Below the pieces are notes generated by a model, which was not told where the DNA came from, made no database searches, and saw only the letters and a program-made list of their open reading frames with translations. From contig JBHGNT010000001.1 of assembly GCA_043228905.1 (NCBI GenBank), positions 10,540,001-10,604,000 on the forward strand: a stretch of DNA of 64,000 nt, read 5' to 3'. This DNA is from Azolla caroliniana (Eukaryota; Polypodiophyta). Position numbers and translations under genes: made by a program. The first letter of the stretch is position 1. Every line of letters begins with the position of its first letter. Positions 33,095 through 44,816 of the stretch are shown here, piece after piece.

Positions 33095-35942
33095 GAGCCT
33101 CAAAGGCACTATCGATTTCCATGAACTCTTTCTTGAATATCAACAAATTCCAACACCTTCTTCAAAGTTCGATATTTGGTTTTAGGATTATTTTTCATCA
33201 TTGTACATTAAAAGTTGTAACCTTCTGGGCAGATAGGTTCAAGTTGTAGCCTTCGGGCGTTTTTTCTTAATACTATTGAAGAAAATCTTAATGAATATAA
33301 ATTAATAAACTATTTGAATCTTTATTGGATCCATTGATATACCCTCTAGTGTCATGTTGCCAATAACACACAATGTGAAACACACCTCCGAACCTCACAA
33401 GACAATATGAGATTTGAATTAGTCTCCTACAAAAGGTTTTTTGTAAAAAGACAACCTCTGGTTTGTGTGGGGACAATCTCATTTTACTTTACTTTCTTAT
33501 GTTTGTAACAATTTCTAAGTGTCATTCTCTACTCCTTTTAGAATATGTTATTCACAAAGGGAATGACTGATAAGTACTATCATCCGTCTCAATAGATTGA
33601 CGTTGTAAAAAAACTCATTCATCGAGGAACTTATTTAGACATCATGAAGTAAGTGTAATGCAATTACGCGTCCTATCTTCCAAACTTTTCCATTACATGT
33701 GTATCCATTCTAAAACTCAAAATTTTGCTTTTTTTTTTTTTATGTCTTGTTTGAATTTTTTTACTTCATTCCCATACGGTTCTAGAAAGTCAATGAGATG
33801 ATGTTTTTATAATTTTTTAATTTGTAATATCTAAACCTATTCCATGCCCATGATCTTGATGGGATCTGATCCTATCTCATGGAATAGGAATTGTATTGCA
33901 TTTGTATAACAAAACACTTATTGGACATTCAGTGAAACTCTTTCTTAGTGAACTTAGAGGTCCTATCTCTCCTTATTTCATATTCCATATGGAAGCATTA
34001 GTGTTAGTAACATATGGCATGGTGTAAATTGAAAATTTTGATTTATCCTCCATTGTATATATTCTCAAAGTGATGAGAAGCACATTCATTTGATCAATGG
34101 TTTGATAGAACCTCAAGCCCAACTAATTTTAAGCATTCTTCTATTTCAAATGACTCAATATTGTATCAATTGCATATGTTCTTTATTCAAATTCTCACAA
34201 GCATAATTTTTGGTTTGCGAATATTGAAGCAAAATTTACCATGTAGGGAAAAAACTCTAATGTTTAAAGTTTTTGTGCCTCTTCTAAAGTAATTGGTAAA
34301 AGCACCACATCATTAATGTTTGACAAAAGCATGATCATTGCATTCCTTATAGTAACTTTTTTGTCCTCTTGTTGTTAAACTCATCAACCATTTGTTCCAA
34401 TATAGCATTGAATTTGAAGACATTTATTGAGCTCGCTTACGAGTTACCACCAATACTATTAAAAAATGAGAGACAAATGGGAGCTATGTTGATTATCCAT
34501 GGAGTACAAGAACATGTACATGAGCTTGAAGGAATTTTGAATTGTGGACGCTACCTTAAAGGTCAAATAAAAGAGTAGATACTAAAATCACAAATAAAAA
34601 ATTCTCCCTTTCGTGTTACGAAAACAATCATAAAAAGATGAAAGCTAGGTTTGTTCTTTACACTAAGAAGCTAGGGCAACATCTTTTTCCACCTAATCAT
34701 TTGGCTATATTCCCCCCTTAAGTTCATGGCTTATTTCTTGAGGTAAACTCAATTGGAGTAGTAGAAATACAACAAAATTGTTGCCACATATTGATGCAAC
34801 CGTCATCCATAATTGAATCATACATACACCAAGTGCCACCATGCACCTCGAAGAAGAAAATCAAGGGCTCGAATTAACCATGCTTTAAATTTGTGCACCA
34901 AGCATGAGAAGACACTCGTGCACTCTTGAAGTTGAAACATTCAAAATAATATATTAAAAAGTTGTAATCTAAATAAGAGCCTAAACCTGAACCTTTTCAA
35001 AGCTTCATCCTTTGAAAGACTACATTGTTTAAATAAAGCTAGAGGTTCTTTAATTCCTAAAAATGTTTCAAGCTGTGATGTTAACACTCAATGGTAAATG
35101 CTAGCAAACAAAATTGAAGATAAGGATGTTGCTTCTCATGAATTAACATAACTTTCCACCGACATTGGCGATCAAAATTAGATGTTGAAGCTTTTCATCT
35201 TAATAGGCATCTATATATCCTCTCTCCTTTCTAACATGAAAGGACTCCTACCGATGAGAGTATGAATTAAAATTTTCTAAATTAGATCCTTATTGACATA
35301 CGACATTCATTGATTAAATCGGTGAGACTTCGAGTTATCATAAATGAAGAACTGTAGGAAAAATGTCATGTTGTCAATGAATACTAAGAAAATAATAGAA
35401 TTCCCTATTTTCAATATAAAAAAGAAATTCAGAGAATTGTATGCTAAATAAAAAGAGAGGCAGCACACGTAGAAAAAGGGATAATATGGTGTATATAACT
35501 CTTGCAACAGTTGTAAGTATACTCTATTGTTTTCTGAATCGATAGAGCTTTTTCTGAAGCATATATTTCTCTCCTAAAACACAAGTTACAGTCTAGACTC
35601 TATATATCTAATGTCATTTGTTTTGGTTGGAAGTAGCTGGAAAAATGGCATTAGATATAAGCACTAGAGCAATTGATGAAAATGACTATTGAACAATACC
35701 CAAAAACCAAGTTATGATTTTATTAACACTTGACGATTGCTGCACGAAACTATGAAGCAAGAAAAAGCCATTCAAGGTGTTCCGCGCACACACGCAAAAC
35801 TAAAAACAATGTCTTTTTCATACTATAAGTTTAGTTCAGAAAGCTGTTTTGTTGAGCTGTAAAGCATGAAGCCTTTATTGCAATGGCATTTAATGTGTAA
35901 AAAGAAGACACCCACATTGATAGCAATTCAAGCTCAAAATCA

Positions 35943-36103
35943 ATAACTACCATTAACATGGTTGATGGAGCATAAGACCATAACACCATTATAACTCCTT
36001 ACAATGTTTTGGAATTGAATCTTATAACTACCATTAACATGGTCGATGGAACATAAGAGCATACACCATTATAACTCCTTAAATGTTTTTGAATTGAATC
36101 TTA
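35943..36103. repeat. Two-copy tandem duplication, 81 bp period
   Basis: 'ATAACTACCATTAACATGGT' is followed by 'GATGGA', 'CATAAGA', 'ACACCATTATAACTCCTTA' and 'GAATTGAATCTTA'. The block begins at 35943 and again at 36024. It lies about 270-430 bp downstream of the stop of the first CRAL-TRIO gene. Confidence 0.9.
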
Positions 36104-36368
36104 CTCCATGGCATCGCTTGCACTTGGTATTTCAATACAACATTGACATGTGGCTTTGGATTTAGCGAATCTGGATGATTGATGTTAATCAGCATCAAGT
36201 ATTAAGCTCAAGGATGAGGACAATACTCATGTTTTAATTTGTTGCCCATATTCTTCACATGTGTATTGCCAATATTATTGCGATTTAAGGTTATATGTTC
36301 TCATTAATGCTCGACCTCAATTGTGTCATGTGATCTGAATTCAATCTTCGAAAACTCTTTGCTATGAA

Positions 36369-38111
36369 TCACGTGATGGGTTTCAGAGGTAGTTCTCCTC
36401 CAAAAATATCAGGGAGTTGTGATTCATCTATGTCCTTCAATAGGGTGGATTTGAGATGTTTATCATCAACAAATACAATCTGAAACAAAAACAAACACAT
36501 AAATAATAGGCAGATTCACATGAACATCCCTGCAAGCTTGCCTCAATATTCCAAAAATTAAGCAGATTGATGAATGGTCCTTTAAAACTAGAAATAATAA
36601 TGGACATAAACCATTTTTGTTTTAAGATAAAAACTTACCTTCTCTTTTACAACTGGATCAATGAACGGGTATACCATCTTATATACTCCCATAAACAAGG
36701 AAGGCACATGAACAAGAAAGAATTTGCCAAGACGCTCCGGATAATGGTCCTAAATATTTCTATCTAACATAAGTAGAGCATATGACAGGGTGCAACTGCA
36801 AAATTCAAATCAATAAAATACAGCATGTAATTGATTTCTCCACTTATCATACCTGCATTATCTCAAGCACAGAAAGATAACCCTTTAAATCAATATTCCG
36901 ATAGGTCCAGCCCTTCAAATCGGCTATTATCACAAACTTTTCTTCACCTACTGGTAGGCTGAACATACAATGTAAGATCAAGCTAAATTTGCATTGAGAT
37001 AGTTTTTTTTTGAGCAACCTTACACAATGTTATTTGCATTAGGTATAGAATGAATAAATCTATGAATGATCCAAGCAAAAGGATGAAAATGTTGTTTGCT
37101 CAAGAAATCTTTTTTAACCACATACCTTGACACAGCTTTCTCGAACCCATAGACAACATACCCTGGGGAAGTGCACAATTTGTCTTATACACCCAAAATT
37201 AACATACCTAATAAATTTAAATACCATTGCATTCTGGATTGGCACAGTGAAAAAAACATTTAAAAACTTACTCTTGAATTCCTCAAGATCGCGCTCTGAA
37301 CTACGATGCTTACTTGCTAGGATCACACCAATAGGGCGGCCTCTCTTATCTACACCTTGAAGGAATATCTTCCCTTTTTTCAACTCATTTTGGACCTCCG
37401 ATGAACGAATGAACCCCTCTGGCATGAATTCACGCTTCCATTTGAGATGGCAAAGTAAGAATTTGTAAGCTTTCTCAACATTTAAAGACCGTGCACGGAG
37501 GAATCGACGTAATGTTGCATCATCACTGTCCTGAGGACATGACAAGGCTCCAAGTACTCAGATATTGTGAGTCAATGTTGCAATCAAACTGATTCTATAT
37601 GGACTTCAATCAGAGCCAAAAATGTGTCCTTCATACCAGAACAAAAAATGAGCGTGTGTGTGTGTGTATTATCAAAGCCAAATACATTAGTGAGGATTTA
37701 CAAGCTATTAGAGAAAAACAATGAGTAGACACATGCTTCCATCATGACAAGATGTAAATAAAACCACATTTCAGAATCACATGTTCTAAACAAAACCACA
37801 TTTTACCATCAAACAATGTAAACAAAACCAGAGCATCATATAATCCAAACATACCACGACACCTCGCAATATGATCTAACCAAATCAACATTCCCAATAA
37901 TATGATCTAACACATTACCATATATCTTCTTCCTACTCAATTACACATAATATAGACATCCAATCTTCTCTACGCATACAACTTCATGAAGTACCTGATC
38001 ATTTGACGCTATACATTGGTTGGTTTGAAGAAGAGATCGAAGGGAACGAATCAAGGATACTTCTAATTCTTCAACATCAGTACAAATACGCTGTGTCTCA
38101 TGCTGTGCCAT
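36369..38111 (-). CDS. Sec14-like CRAL-TRIO phospholipid-transfer protein (copy A)
   Basis: Six exons on the minus strand: 37995-38111, 37272-37530, 37126-37162, 36853-36958, 36639-36749 and 36369-36479. They sum to 741 nt (246 residues), all with GT-AG borders. Exon 1 gives a helical leader ('MAQHETQRICTDVEELEVSL'). Exon 2 is the CRAL-TRIO N-terminal helix bundle ('DDATLRRFLRARSLNVEKAY'). Exons 3-6 give the lipid-binding fold: 'YVVYGFEKAVS', 'EEKFVIIADLKGWTYRNIDL', 'DHYPERLGKFFLVHVPSLF', 'VYPFIDPVVKEK', and the closing 'DIDESQLPDIFGGELPL'. The length fits short plant Sec14-domain proteins without a GOLD or nodulin tail. The family exchanges phosphatidylinositol and other lipids between membranes; the ligand here is unknown. 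Copies C and B lie downstream in the same orientation. Confidence 0.92.
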
Positions 38112-40380
38112 GTTCATTCACATATAATTGACAACAGATAAATGTATGCGATGCAAATGCTAGATGTGAACTTTTGAAGCTCCCTCTCTGTCTCTGTCTC
38201 TGTCTCTGTCTCTCTCAATATCCCCTGTTTTGTTATGTGTTTTCATGGTGAATGAATGTGAGGAGGCCAAATATGTAATTATGAAAGACATTTCTTTCAC
38301 AAAGACTCTTCACAAAAATCAGTGTCTGTTTCTTGAACAGAATAAAGGTTCCACACAAAAAAGGTCATTCATTAATTGTGTTTGCTTTTCCTCTCACAAA
38401 GACCAATGCATGGGTCCTTTTCTCTAACAAAATGCACCGTCTCGCACCTCTCCATTACACACCATGGAAATTCCTGCCAACCCAGAAGAACCTGCGTAGT
38501 GTCCATGAGCAAAAACACTGTAAACCCCGATGCTTTATTCTTGCAAAAACATTAATGAAACATGCCGTGACTGACTCGTGAAACAATTTGCTCGATATCA
38601 TGTTGTGCAATCCATCCACCAAAGGTCGGTTGATGGACCTTTTCGGGCACATTTGTGATGGATGGCTTGCATATTCACATGGCGTGTCAATAAGAGTGAT
38701 TGGGATGTTATCTACAACATCAACTATGGTGAAGATGTCGAGGAAATCATGAGAAAAAAAGATGGACATTTTCCTTTTCTTTAATAATAGATTGTTGGCA
38801 TATGTATTTGCGAGATTGAAAAGGCATAACTATCTACTCAAAAAGTGCATATCATTCCGAAAAAGAAAAAACACATAATATTTCATTCATCCATGGTCGA
38901 AGATCTAGTTTGGTGGAGTATTTGGCCCCATGAGATGCTTCAAAAGAGGTGATATCAACAAGAATGTGCATGTATATGAGAGGATCTACACCAAGACAAC
39001 ATGTAAGTGTGGGCAAGAGGAAATATCCCCACAAAATGTGAAGCCTCTAGAACCAAAGCTTATCATGAAAGGCTCGAAGGATCTAAAGCTTTTAGAGATT
39101 GTGTATTGTTCAGATTACTGATAACAAACCATTTTGACAATAATGGTTGTATGCATCAAAGACGAGGATTGATGTACACTAGGATGGAGGAATTTGTGCA
39201 TTAAAATATCGAGAAAAAACTTTCCATACTCTTCTTTCTATTCATTGGGAAGGACTATACAAGACAAGAAAGAAACACATTACATATACAAATACCTTTA
39301 TTGTGCTTTTGCTATTAGGTGACATGTCATGACTCATGACTTGTATCCAATATTTTACATATCTATAACTCTATAAAGATGTCATATTTATGGAATGCTA
39401 AGTACCGAACAAAAGGATAGAAGAGAATAGAATTTTTATTATCCATGAGGAGGCCAATTTTGAATAGAATAGATCTTTTATCATCCATGAGAGAGAGAGA
39501 TAGAAAACTTCCTCTACTCAACTTCCTTCACCTTATCCATGCCCCCATGTCACTCTATCAAGACTAAAAACTATGGGTGTTTCTACAAAGCTCTTCATCC
39601 TCACTATCCACCACCTCTGCCTCCTCGTTAATGGATTCCCTAATTATAAGTTAATCAATATAGAACCTATACAATAATTTCTCGGGATTTTTATTTTATT
39701 TTTGATTCCTCCTTCATTTTTGATGGTTCAGTTTTCCTTGCTTATAAATTTTGGGAGCTCAAAAGTTTGGGGACATTTTAGGGTTACGGTTTTGATTATC
39801 TTTTATTTTGGGTTTAGGGTTGATGAGGGTCCTATTTGATGAGACTCAATTAGAACTTTGATCCCATCCGATTTGCTCTGCCCGTCAAATTATTTGTAAC
39901 TTGCTGATTTAATCACCACTCTTTATTACCTTTAATATAACAAATTGTTTTATCTTGATCACAAAAAATTGTGAATTTCATTTTTACCTAATATTTACCT
40001 GTGGGGTTTCCCCAATTCTTTGCAGATAAAAGCATTATCGACATATGATCGGGATACTTTAGGATCTTTTATTCGTGACATGAGAAATTGCATAAATATT
40101 TCTCAAAATCAAAAAAATAGTGCCTTCAAAATTGTACGTAAAAAGCATGATCACTTTTGGACATTCCCTCCTTAGCATTTATGATAGCTCTCAATCCATA
40201 GGAAAATCCAAACTAATAAAAAGACTTTGCAATCAAATTTCATATCAATATTTCGATCCATATAAATTGCATGCATATTGTTCTCGGTTTTTCATCAAAA
40301 TCATGTAATTGGGTCCATACTTCTATCAACAATGGGCCATTTTTGCTTTTTTGGCAACATCTCATAATAACGTATGGTTT
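38112..40380. other. Intergenic spacer between CRAL-TRIO copies A and C
   Basis: No gene is seen. A TCTCTG microsatellite (about 38187-38216) lies in the upstream flank of copy A. At 38690-38770 (-) a short stretch reads 'DFLDIFTIVDVVDNIPI', faintly like the FLDIF..VYLDDILI core of Ty3 reverse transcriptase; it shares 'CTTCACCA' and neighbouring bases with the remnant near 31440. The rest is AT-rich. Confidence 0.4.
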
Positions 40381-40607
40381 AAATAGAAAAAGACATGATC
40401 CAAAATATCACTATTTTGCAAGGAAATCTTACTAATTGCTTCCCAAAGTTATCTGAATGGTTTATGTTGATGGAACCATTAGTCATGGACATGATCATTT
40501 ATTTGCGTACATTGAAATATTAATGGCAATATATAGTTCAATTATAATGTATATGGAATATTTGAACTCCTTGTGTTGCCTTAATTCCACTATCCCCATT
40601 CGATGAA

Positions 40608-41545
40608 TCATTTGATGGGTTTGAGAGCTAACTTTCCTCCAAAAATAGCAGGGAGTTGTGATTCATCTATTATATCCTTCAACAGGGTGGATTTTAGTTG
40701 TTATACCTTCCACAAAGACAATCTGAAACACCAAGAAAATAATAAAATGAAGAATAATGGAGTAAAATTTTCTATACATTTGGACAAATTGACAAAGTCG
40801 GCCAAGTAATTCTCCAGAGGAGTATTCTGGTGATGATTTAGAAACAACTTCGGGGTATGGTAAAAGAAAAGTTTTAGAGGTTTTTTGTCTGCATATGGTG
40901 AAATTACCTTTTCTTTTACAGTTGGGTCAATGAATGGGTATATGATCTTCCAGAACCCCCAGAACAAGTAAGGGACATGAACAAGATAAGACTTCATTAG
41001 CCGCTCCGGAAAATGCTCCTAACCATTGATGATGCATAGAGTCATCATTCAAAACAAACAAAAGAAACATGTGTATAGTAGTCTAGTAATAATATATACA
41101 CTTGAATCATTCAAGAATCGCCTTCAATTTTAGTTGAGATCCAAGGTATCGAAACCTCTCCAATTATGAAAACAATATTTTAAATCTCCACATATATGTT
41201 TGAGGTATGTATTTGTTAGCAAGCAAAAAAAAACATTTGGTAAATTTAGATTTTTTGTTTTAAAAAAAACATTCAACAGTAGGAGTTCATTAGAAAATAT
41301 AAAATGTACATTAGTAAAAACACATGTAATGATTCATTATCATGTTCCAATTATGATTCGTCATGATCATCATCACATGGCATAATATACCTGCATTATT
41401 TCAAAGACTGCAAGAGAACCTCAATGATATGTTACTGATTTGAAGGGATGGAGTTATCGGAATTTCGATCTAAAAGGTTCTCTTGCAGTCTTTGAAATAA
41501 TTCTTGCCCTTCTGGGAGGCTGCATAATATCAAACGCACATTGAA
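40608..41545 (-). pseudogene. CRAL-TRIO copy C, 5'-truncated pseudogene
   Basis: Exon 5 (40908-41018, 111 nt) is intact in frame and reads 'EHFPERLMKSYLVHVPYLFW' onward with good splice borders. Exon 6 (40608-40722) is 115 nt instead of the 111 nt of copies A and B because of +1 and +3 insertions, so its frame is lost. Exon 4 (about 41391-41540) keeps both ends, but its middle is inverted (see the inverted repeat at 41395-41501). Exons 1-3 are absent: the sequence runs into a GAAGG microsatellite. No functional protein is expected. Confidence 0.85.
41395..41501. repeat. 26-bp perfect inverted repeat from a fold-back inversion
   Basis: The left arm 41395-41420 is the exact reverse complement of the right arm 41476-41501, with a 55-nt loop. 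The left arm is the end of exon 4 in its normal (minus) orientation. The loop plus right arm read the same exon on the plus strand ('DLKGWSYRNF', 'LAVFEI'). Confidence 0.9.
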
Positions 41546-44500
41546 GATTCTCTTGCAGTCGGGGGAGTCGTATAGAGGAAACTGATTGGGAGGAGGAGGA
41601 GGTCTGACATGATTGATGACAGTCGTTGAAGGAAAGGAAGGAAAGGAAATGAAGGAAGGAAGGAAGGAAGGAAGGAAGGAAGGGGATCATTCATTCCTTT
41701 TGATTGAAGTCAAGTCAAGTCAAGTCAAGTCATAGATAGACTCATGGTGCCCCATGGCAGACATGGAATGGACTCTTCTACAAGAAAAGCAAAAGCAAAA
41801 TGAATTCCCATACATATATACATACATACATACATACATAAATGATTCTAGGCTCTACACTAAGTGATTGTGGAGAAGCAATACAAGTGAAGGGTTGTGT
41901 GTGAACAAAGTAGACCTTTCGAGAGTGAATAGTTTTTATTGGAAGGAATGAAGGAATGGCAATTTGTATATGTATATGTATAAAGAACCGATGGGGTCAA
42001 GTAGAACTTTGAGAGGGAGTAATAATCGTACTAATTACTAAGACGAGAGATTGAACGATTGTGTGTGTGTGTGTGTGTGTGAGTTTAGATGGGTGTGTGC
42101 GACCATTTGGAGACTTTTGAGGATACTAGCTTCACACATACATAGATGTGGCGTGTGGTCTGGGAGCAGTGATGTAGGTGTAGCAAGGACGTATGAATGC
42201 CAAATATTTCAGCCCCCACGACCTTCGTGTGATAGTCGACTATTTTATCGCCAAGGGTACACATGTTAAGAAACTAAAAAAGAGAGAAAAAAAAGGTATG
42301 AAGACCCGACTTGTTAAAGAAGCCCAACCTCAATGCATAAAAAATGCATAAATATGATGGAGATAAAAGGGTCAAGGTTCATGTCTAACTAACATCGTGC
42401 CACTTCTTTTGTTGAAACCCATATCCTTAGTTTGGCATCATGTGCACCAATACTATTATGCTAAAAAGGTGGCTTTACATAATCAATTAAACTAAGTCAA
42501 CATGATTCATAGATCATGTATTTTCAAACCTTCAAAGGTAGGCTATTGTTTTCAAAGATAAGATTGTTAAATGAGCCAAGATGTTTCGGAAAGATGAACC
42601 TATATGCATTGTTTATTTCTAAAACTACTCATTGTTTTCAGGTCATGAAAATGAAAGGGAACCTAGAATCATATCTAGGTTCTATAGTAAGTGGTTGTGG
42701 AGAACCAATACAAGTGGTGCAAAGCATCAAATATCATGGTGCTAATGTCCCATGGACAAATAGGTAGAACATAGGCCATGAGTCTAGACTTCACAGAGGT
42801 TGGACTAATCCTTATATGTTTGAGAATCAATGCAACCAAAGTGATACTCAATGATGAGAAGTATGATTGATGCTATTCGATGCTATGGTGGTCCATGAGT
42901 TGCTTTATGGAGTGACAATGTCGTCTAGTCAATGCATGGAGTGAAATAGAGTTCAAAAATTGTTCTTAAATACACATGGGAGTTAAATTCTCAACATTGG
43001 TCATGTTATGTTGTGAGAAACAAGTGTTTAGTTCATAGAGGTGCTACCTATACAAAAAGTATGTAAGTAAATTAGGAAAGCAAAGCATATACATTATCAC
43101 ATAATTGCTAAAATAAGGTTGGAAAATAAGGTGCACATAATAAAAAAAACTAATAAGAGCAAACTAGTTTAAAAAAACTAATAAGAGCAAAATGGTTTAA
43201 AAGATCTATTGAAGCTCTCATGTGATGATGTATGTGATCATTACAGATAGATTTCTTGATGCACAAAGGATGAAATGACAAGATGCTATCATGTCAAATT
43301 TGGACTACTACATTTCAAACGTTTCCAACCACATCTTTTTAACTACATGAGCCTTGTTATGCACATAGCATGCGTGCAGATACGTCAACAATATTTATAA
43401 AACATAAGTCAACAGTATGTTCGCTAATGTTAGAAAGCACTAGTGTGATTGGATAGAAGGAATGATATGGCCATGCTCTATCATGATCTTGACAACCAAT
43501 GAATGGAGTCTCTTTGAAAAGCACATCTATCCAAGGGGTTCATGAAGAAGTATAAATATGAGGCATAAGTACCCCCATAAAATGCATTATTTCAAAAGCC
43601 ATAAGTCTTGAGACCCCAATGTTGCTAGCTAGGCTTTCGTTGTGACAATCTTGTTACCTCTTCCAAGGTACTACTCAAACTAACATCCATCGATATGGGA
43701 CGTCGGTTGTATGTTGGCTATGCCTTGATCATAGCTCGGGGATGGTCGGGAGGATTGGATTTATTCTATCCAATTTATTCACCTTTATTTTACTTCATTT
43801 GGTCTATTGATGAATAATAGATTCTTAACAAAACTACTCACACAAGTTATGACTTCTTTCATCACCTAGGTATTAAGATATGCAAGGTAAGTAACAAAAA
43901 CCTAGTAGAGGATGAATATGACTTCTTGCACGCTCTACATATACAATAATTTTCGAGATGGATTGATGATTTAAGTTTCATACTCAAATGTCCACCAAGA
44001 TGGGTGAGCACATGTGATGGGAAATGGGGCATCAAGATTCCAATTGACAAGCACAAGCAATGAAATGAAATTGTTTTCTTTTTTCCTTAACTTCCGTTGA
44101 TTATAATATGGGGATGCAAATACAAAAACTCCCTATCACATTTAAAGCATACCAATCAGAAATTGAATGATAATGTCCATTGTCAATATCCAAAGTTTCA
44201 TCACCCTTGGAAGCAAAAACCAATCGGTATCAATGGATATCTAGAAAATGTCTCCTTGCATAGTAATCAAACCACCCTTGATATCATTGTTTGTTGTCAT
44301 ACTTCCACCCACACCTACTCTAACAGAGCACTAAGAAGAAGGTAGGAAGGTTTACCAATATACATGAGCACAACTCAAAGGAGTAAGAAAAAATACTCCC
44401 AAATGAGCTTGCCCCTTACCTTATGTTCCCCTCGACGTTTTGACCACCCTGCCACCCCCAAATGCCTAATGGATACTTCTAGCCAACAATGCATTGTCAC

Positions 44501-44816
44501 AAGGATTCGTGAAAGATTTGTTAATTCCACAATATCCGAGGGCATCCTCATCTTCTTTTCTACTCTTACATACATCCTTGACGATAAAAAAAACATATCC
44601 AAACTACCACAGATTTTGGAAGGAAATGTCACTAATTTGTTTGCAATGTTACATAAGTGCTTACAATGCTTTATGTTGATGGAACCATTAGTCATGAGCA
44701 TACGCGTTTATATGCTTACAATCAAATATTAATGGGAATATACAATTCAATTATTGTGTATATGGAATGCTGGAACTTGTTGCATTGCCTTCATTCAACT
44801 TTCCCCATTTCATGAA
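41546..44816. other. Intergenic spacer between CRAL-TRIO copies C and B
   Basis: No gene is seen. A phrase 'GATTGTGGAGAAGCAATACAA' near 41866 recurs diverged near 42692, so part of this spacer is itself duplicated. A (GT) run lies at about 42060-42081. Frames at 43862-44056 and 44364-44732 have no recognised domain; the latter overlaps the duplicated 3' flank of copy B. Confidence 0.45.
41650..41683. repeat. (GGAA)n microsatellite
   Basis: A GAAG/GGAA tetranucleotide run beside the broken 5' end of pseudogene copy C. A CAAGT run (about 41708-41730) and a CATA run (about 41818-41840) follow nearby. Confidence 0.9.

Larger units (their letters stand above)
28620..36368. other. Gene-poor region with decayed retroelements
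   Basis: Apart from the Ty3/gypsy and LINE remnants, the GGTTTGG-rich block and one tandem duplication listed separately, no gene is supported. Short frames at 29127-29462, 30060-30329, 31755-32105 and 34369-34578 show no recognised domain. Confidence 0.5.
40381..41545. repeat. Segmental duplicate of the 3' half of CRAL-TRIO copy B
   Basis: Besides exons, the flanks match: 'TTTATGTTGATGGAACCATT' followed by 'AGTCATG' and 'GTATATGGAAT' in the 3' flank occur at about 40463-40555 and again at about 44672-44770. The homology extends from the 3' flank through introns into exon 4, so this was a DNA duplication, not a retrocopy. Confidence 0.8.
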
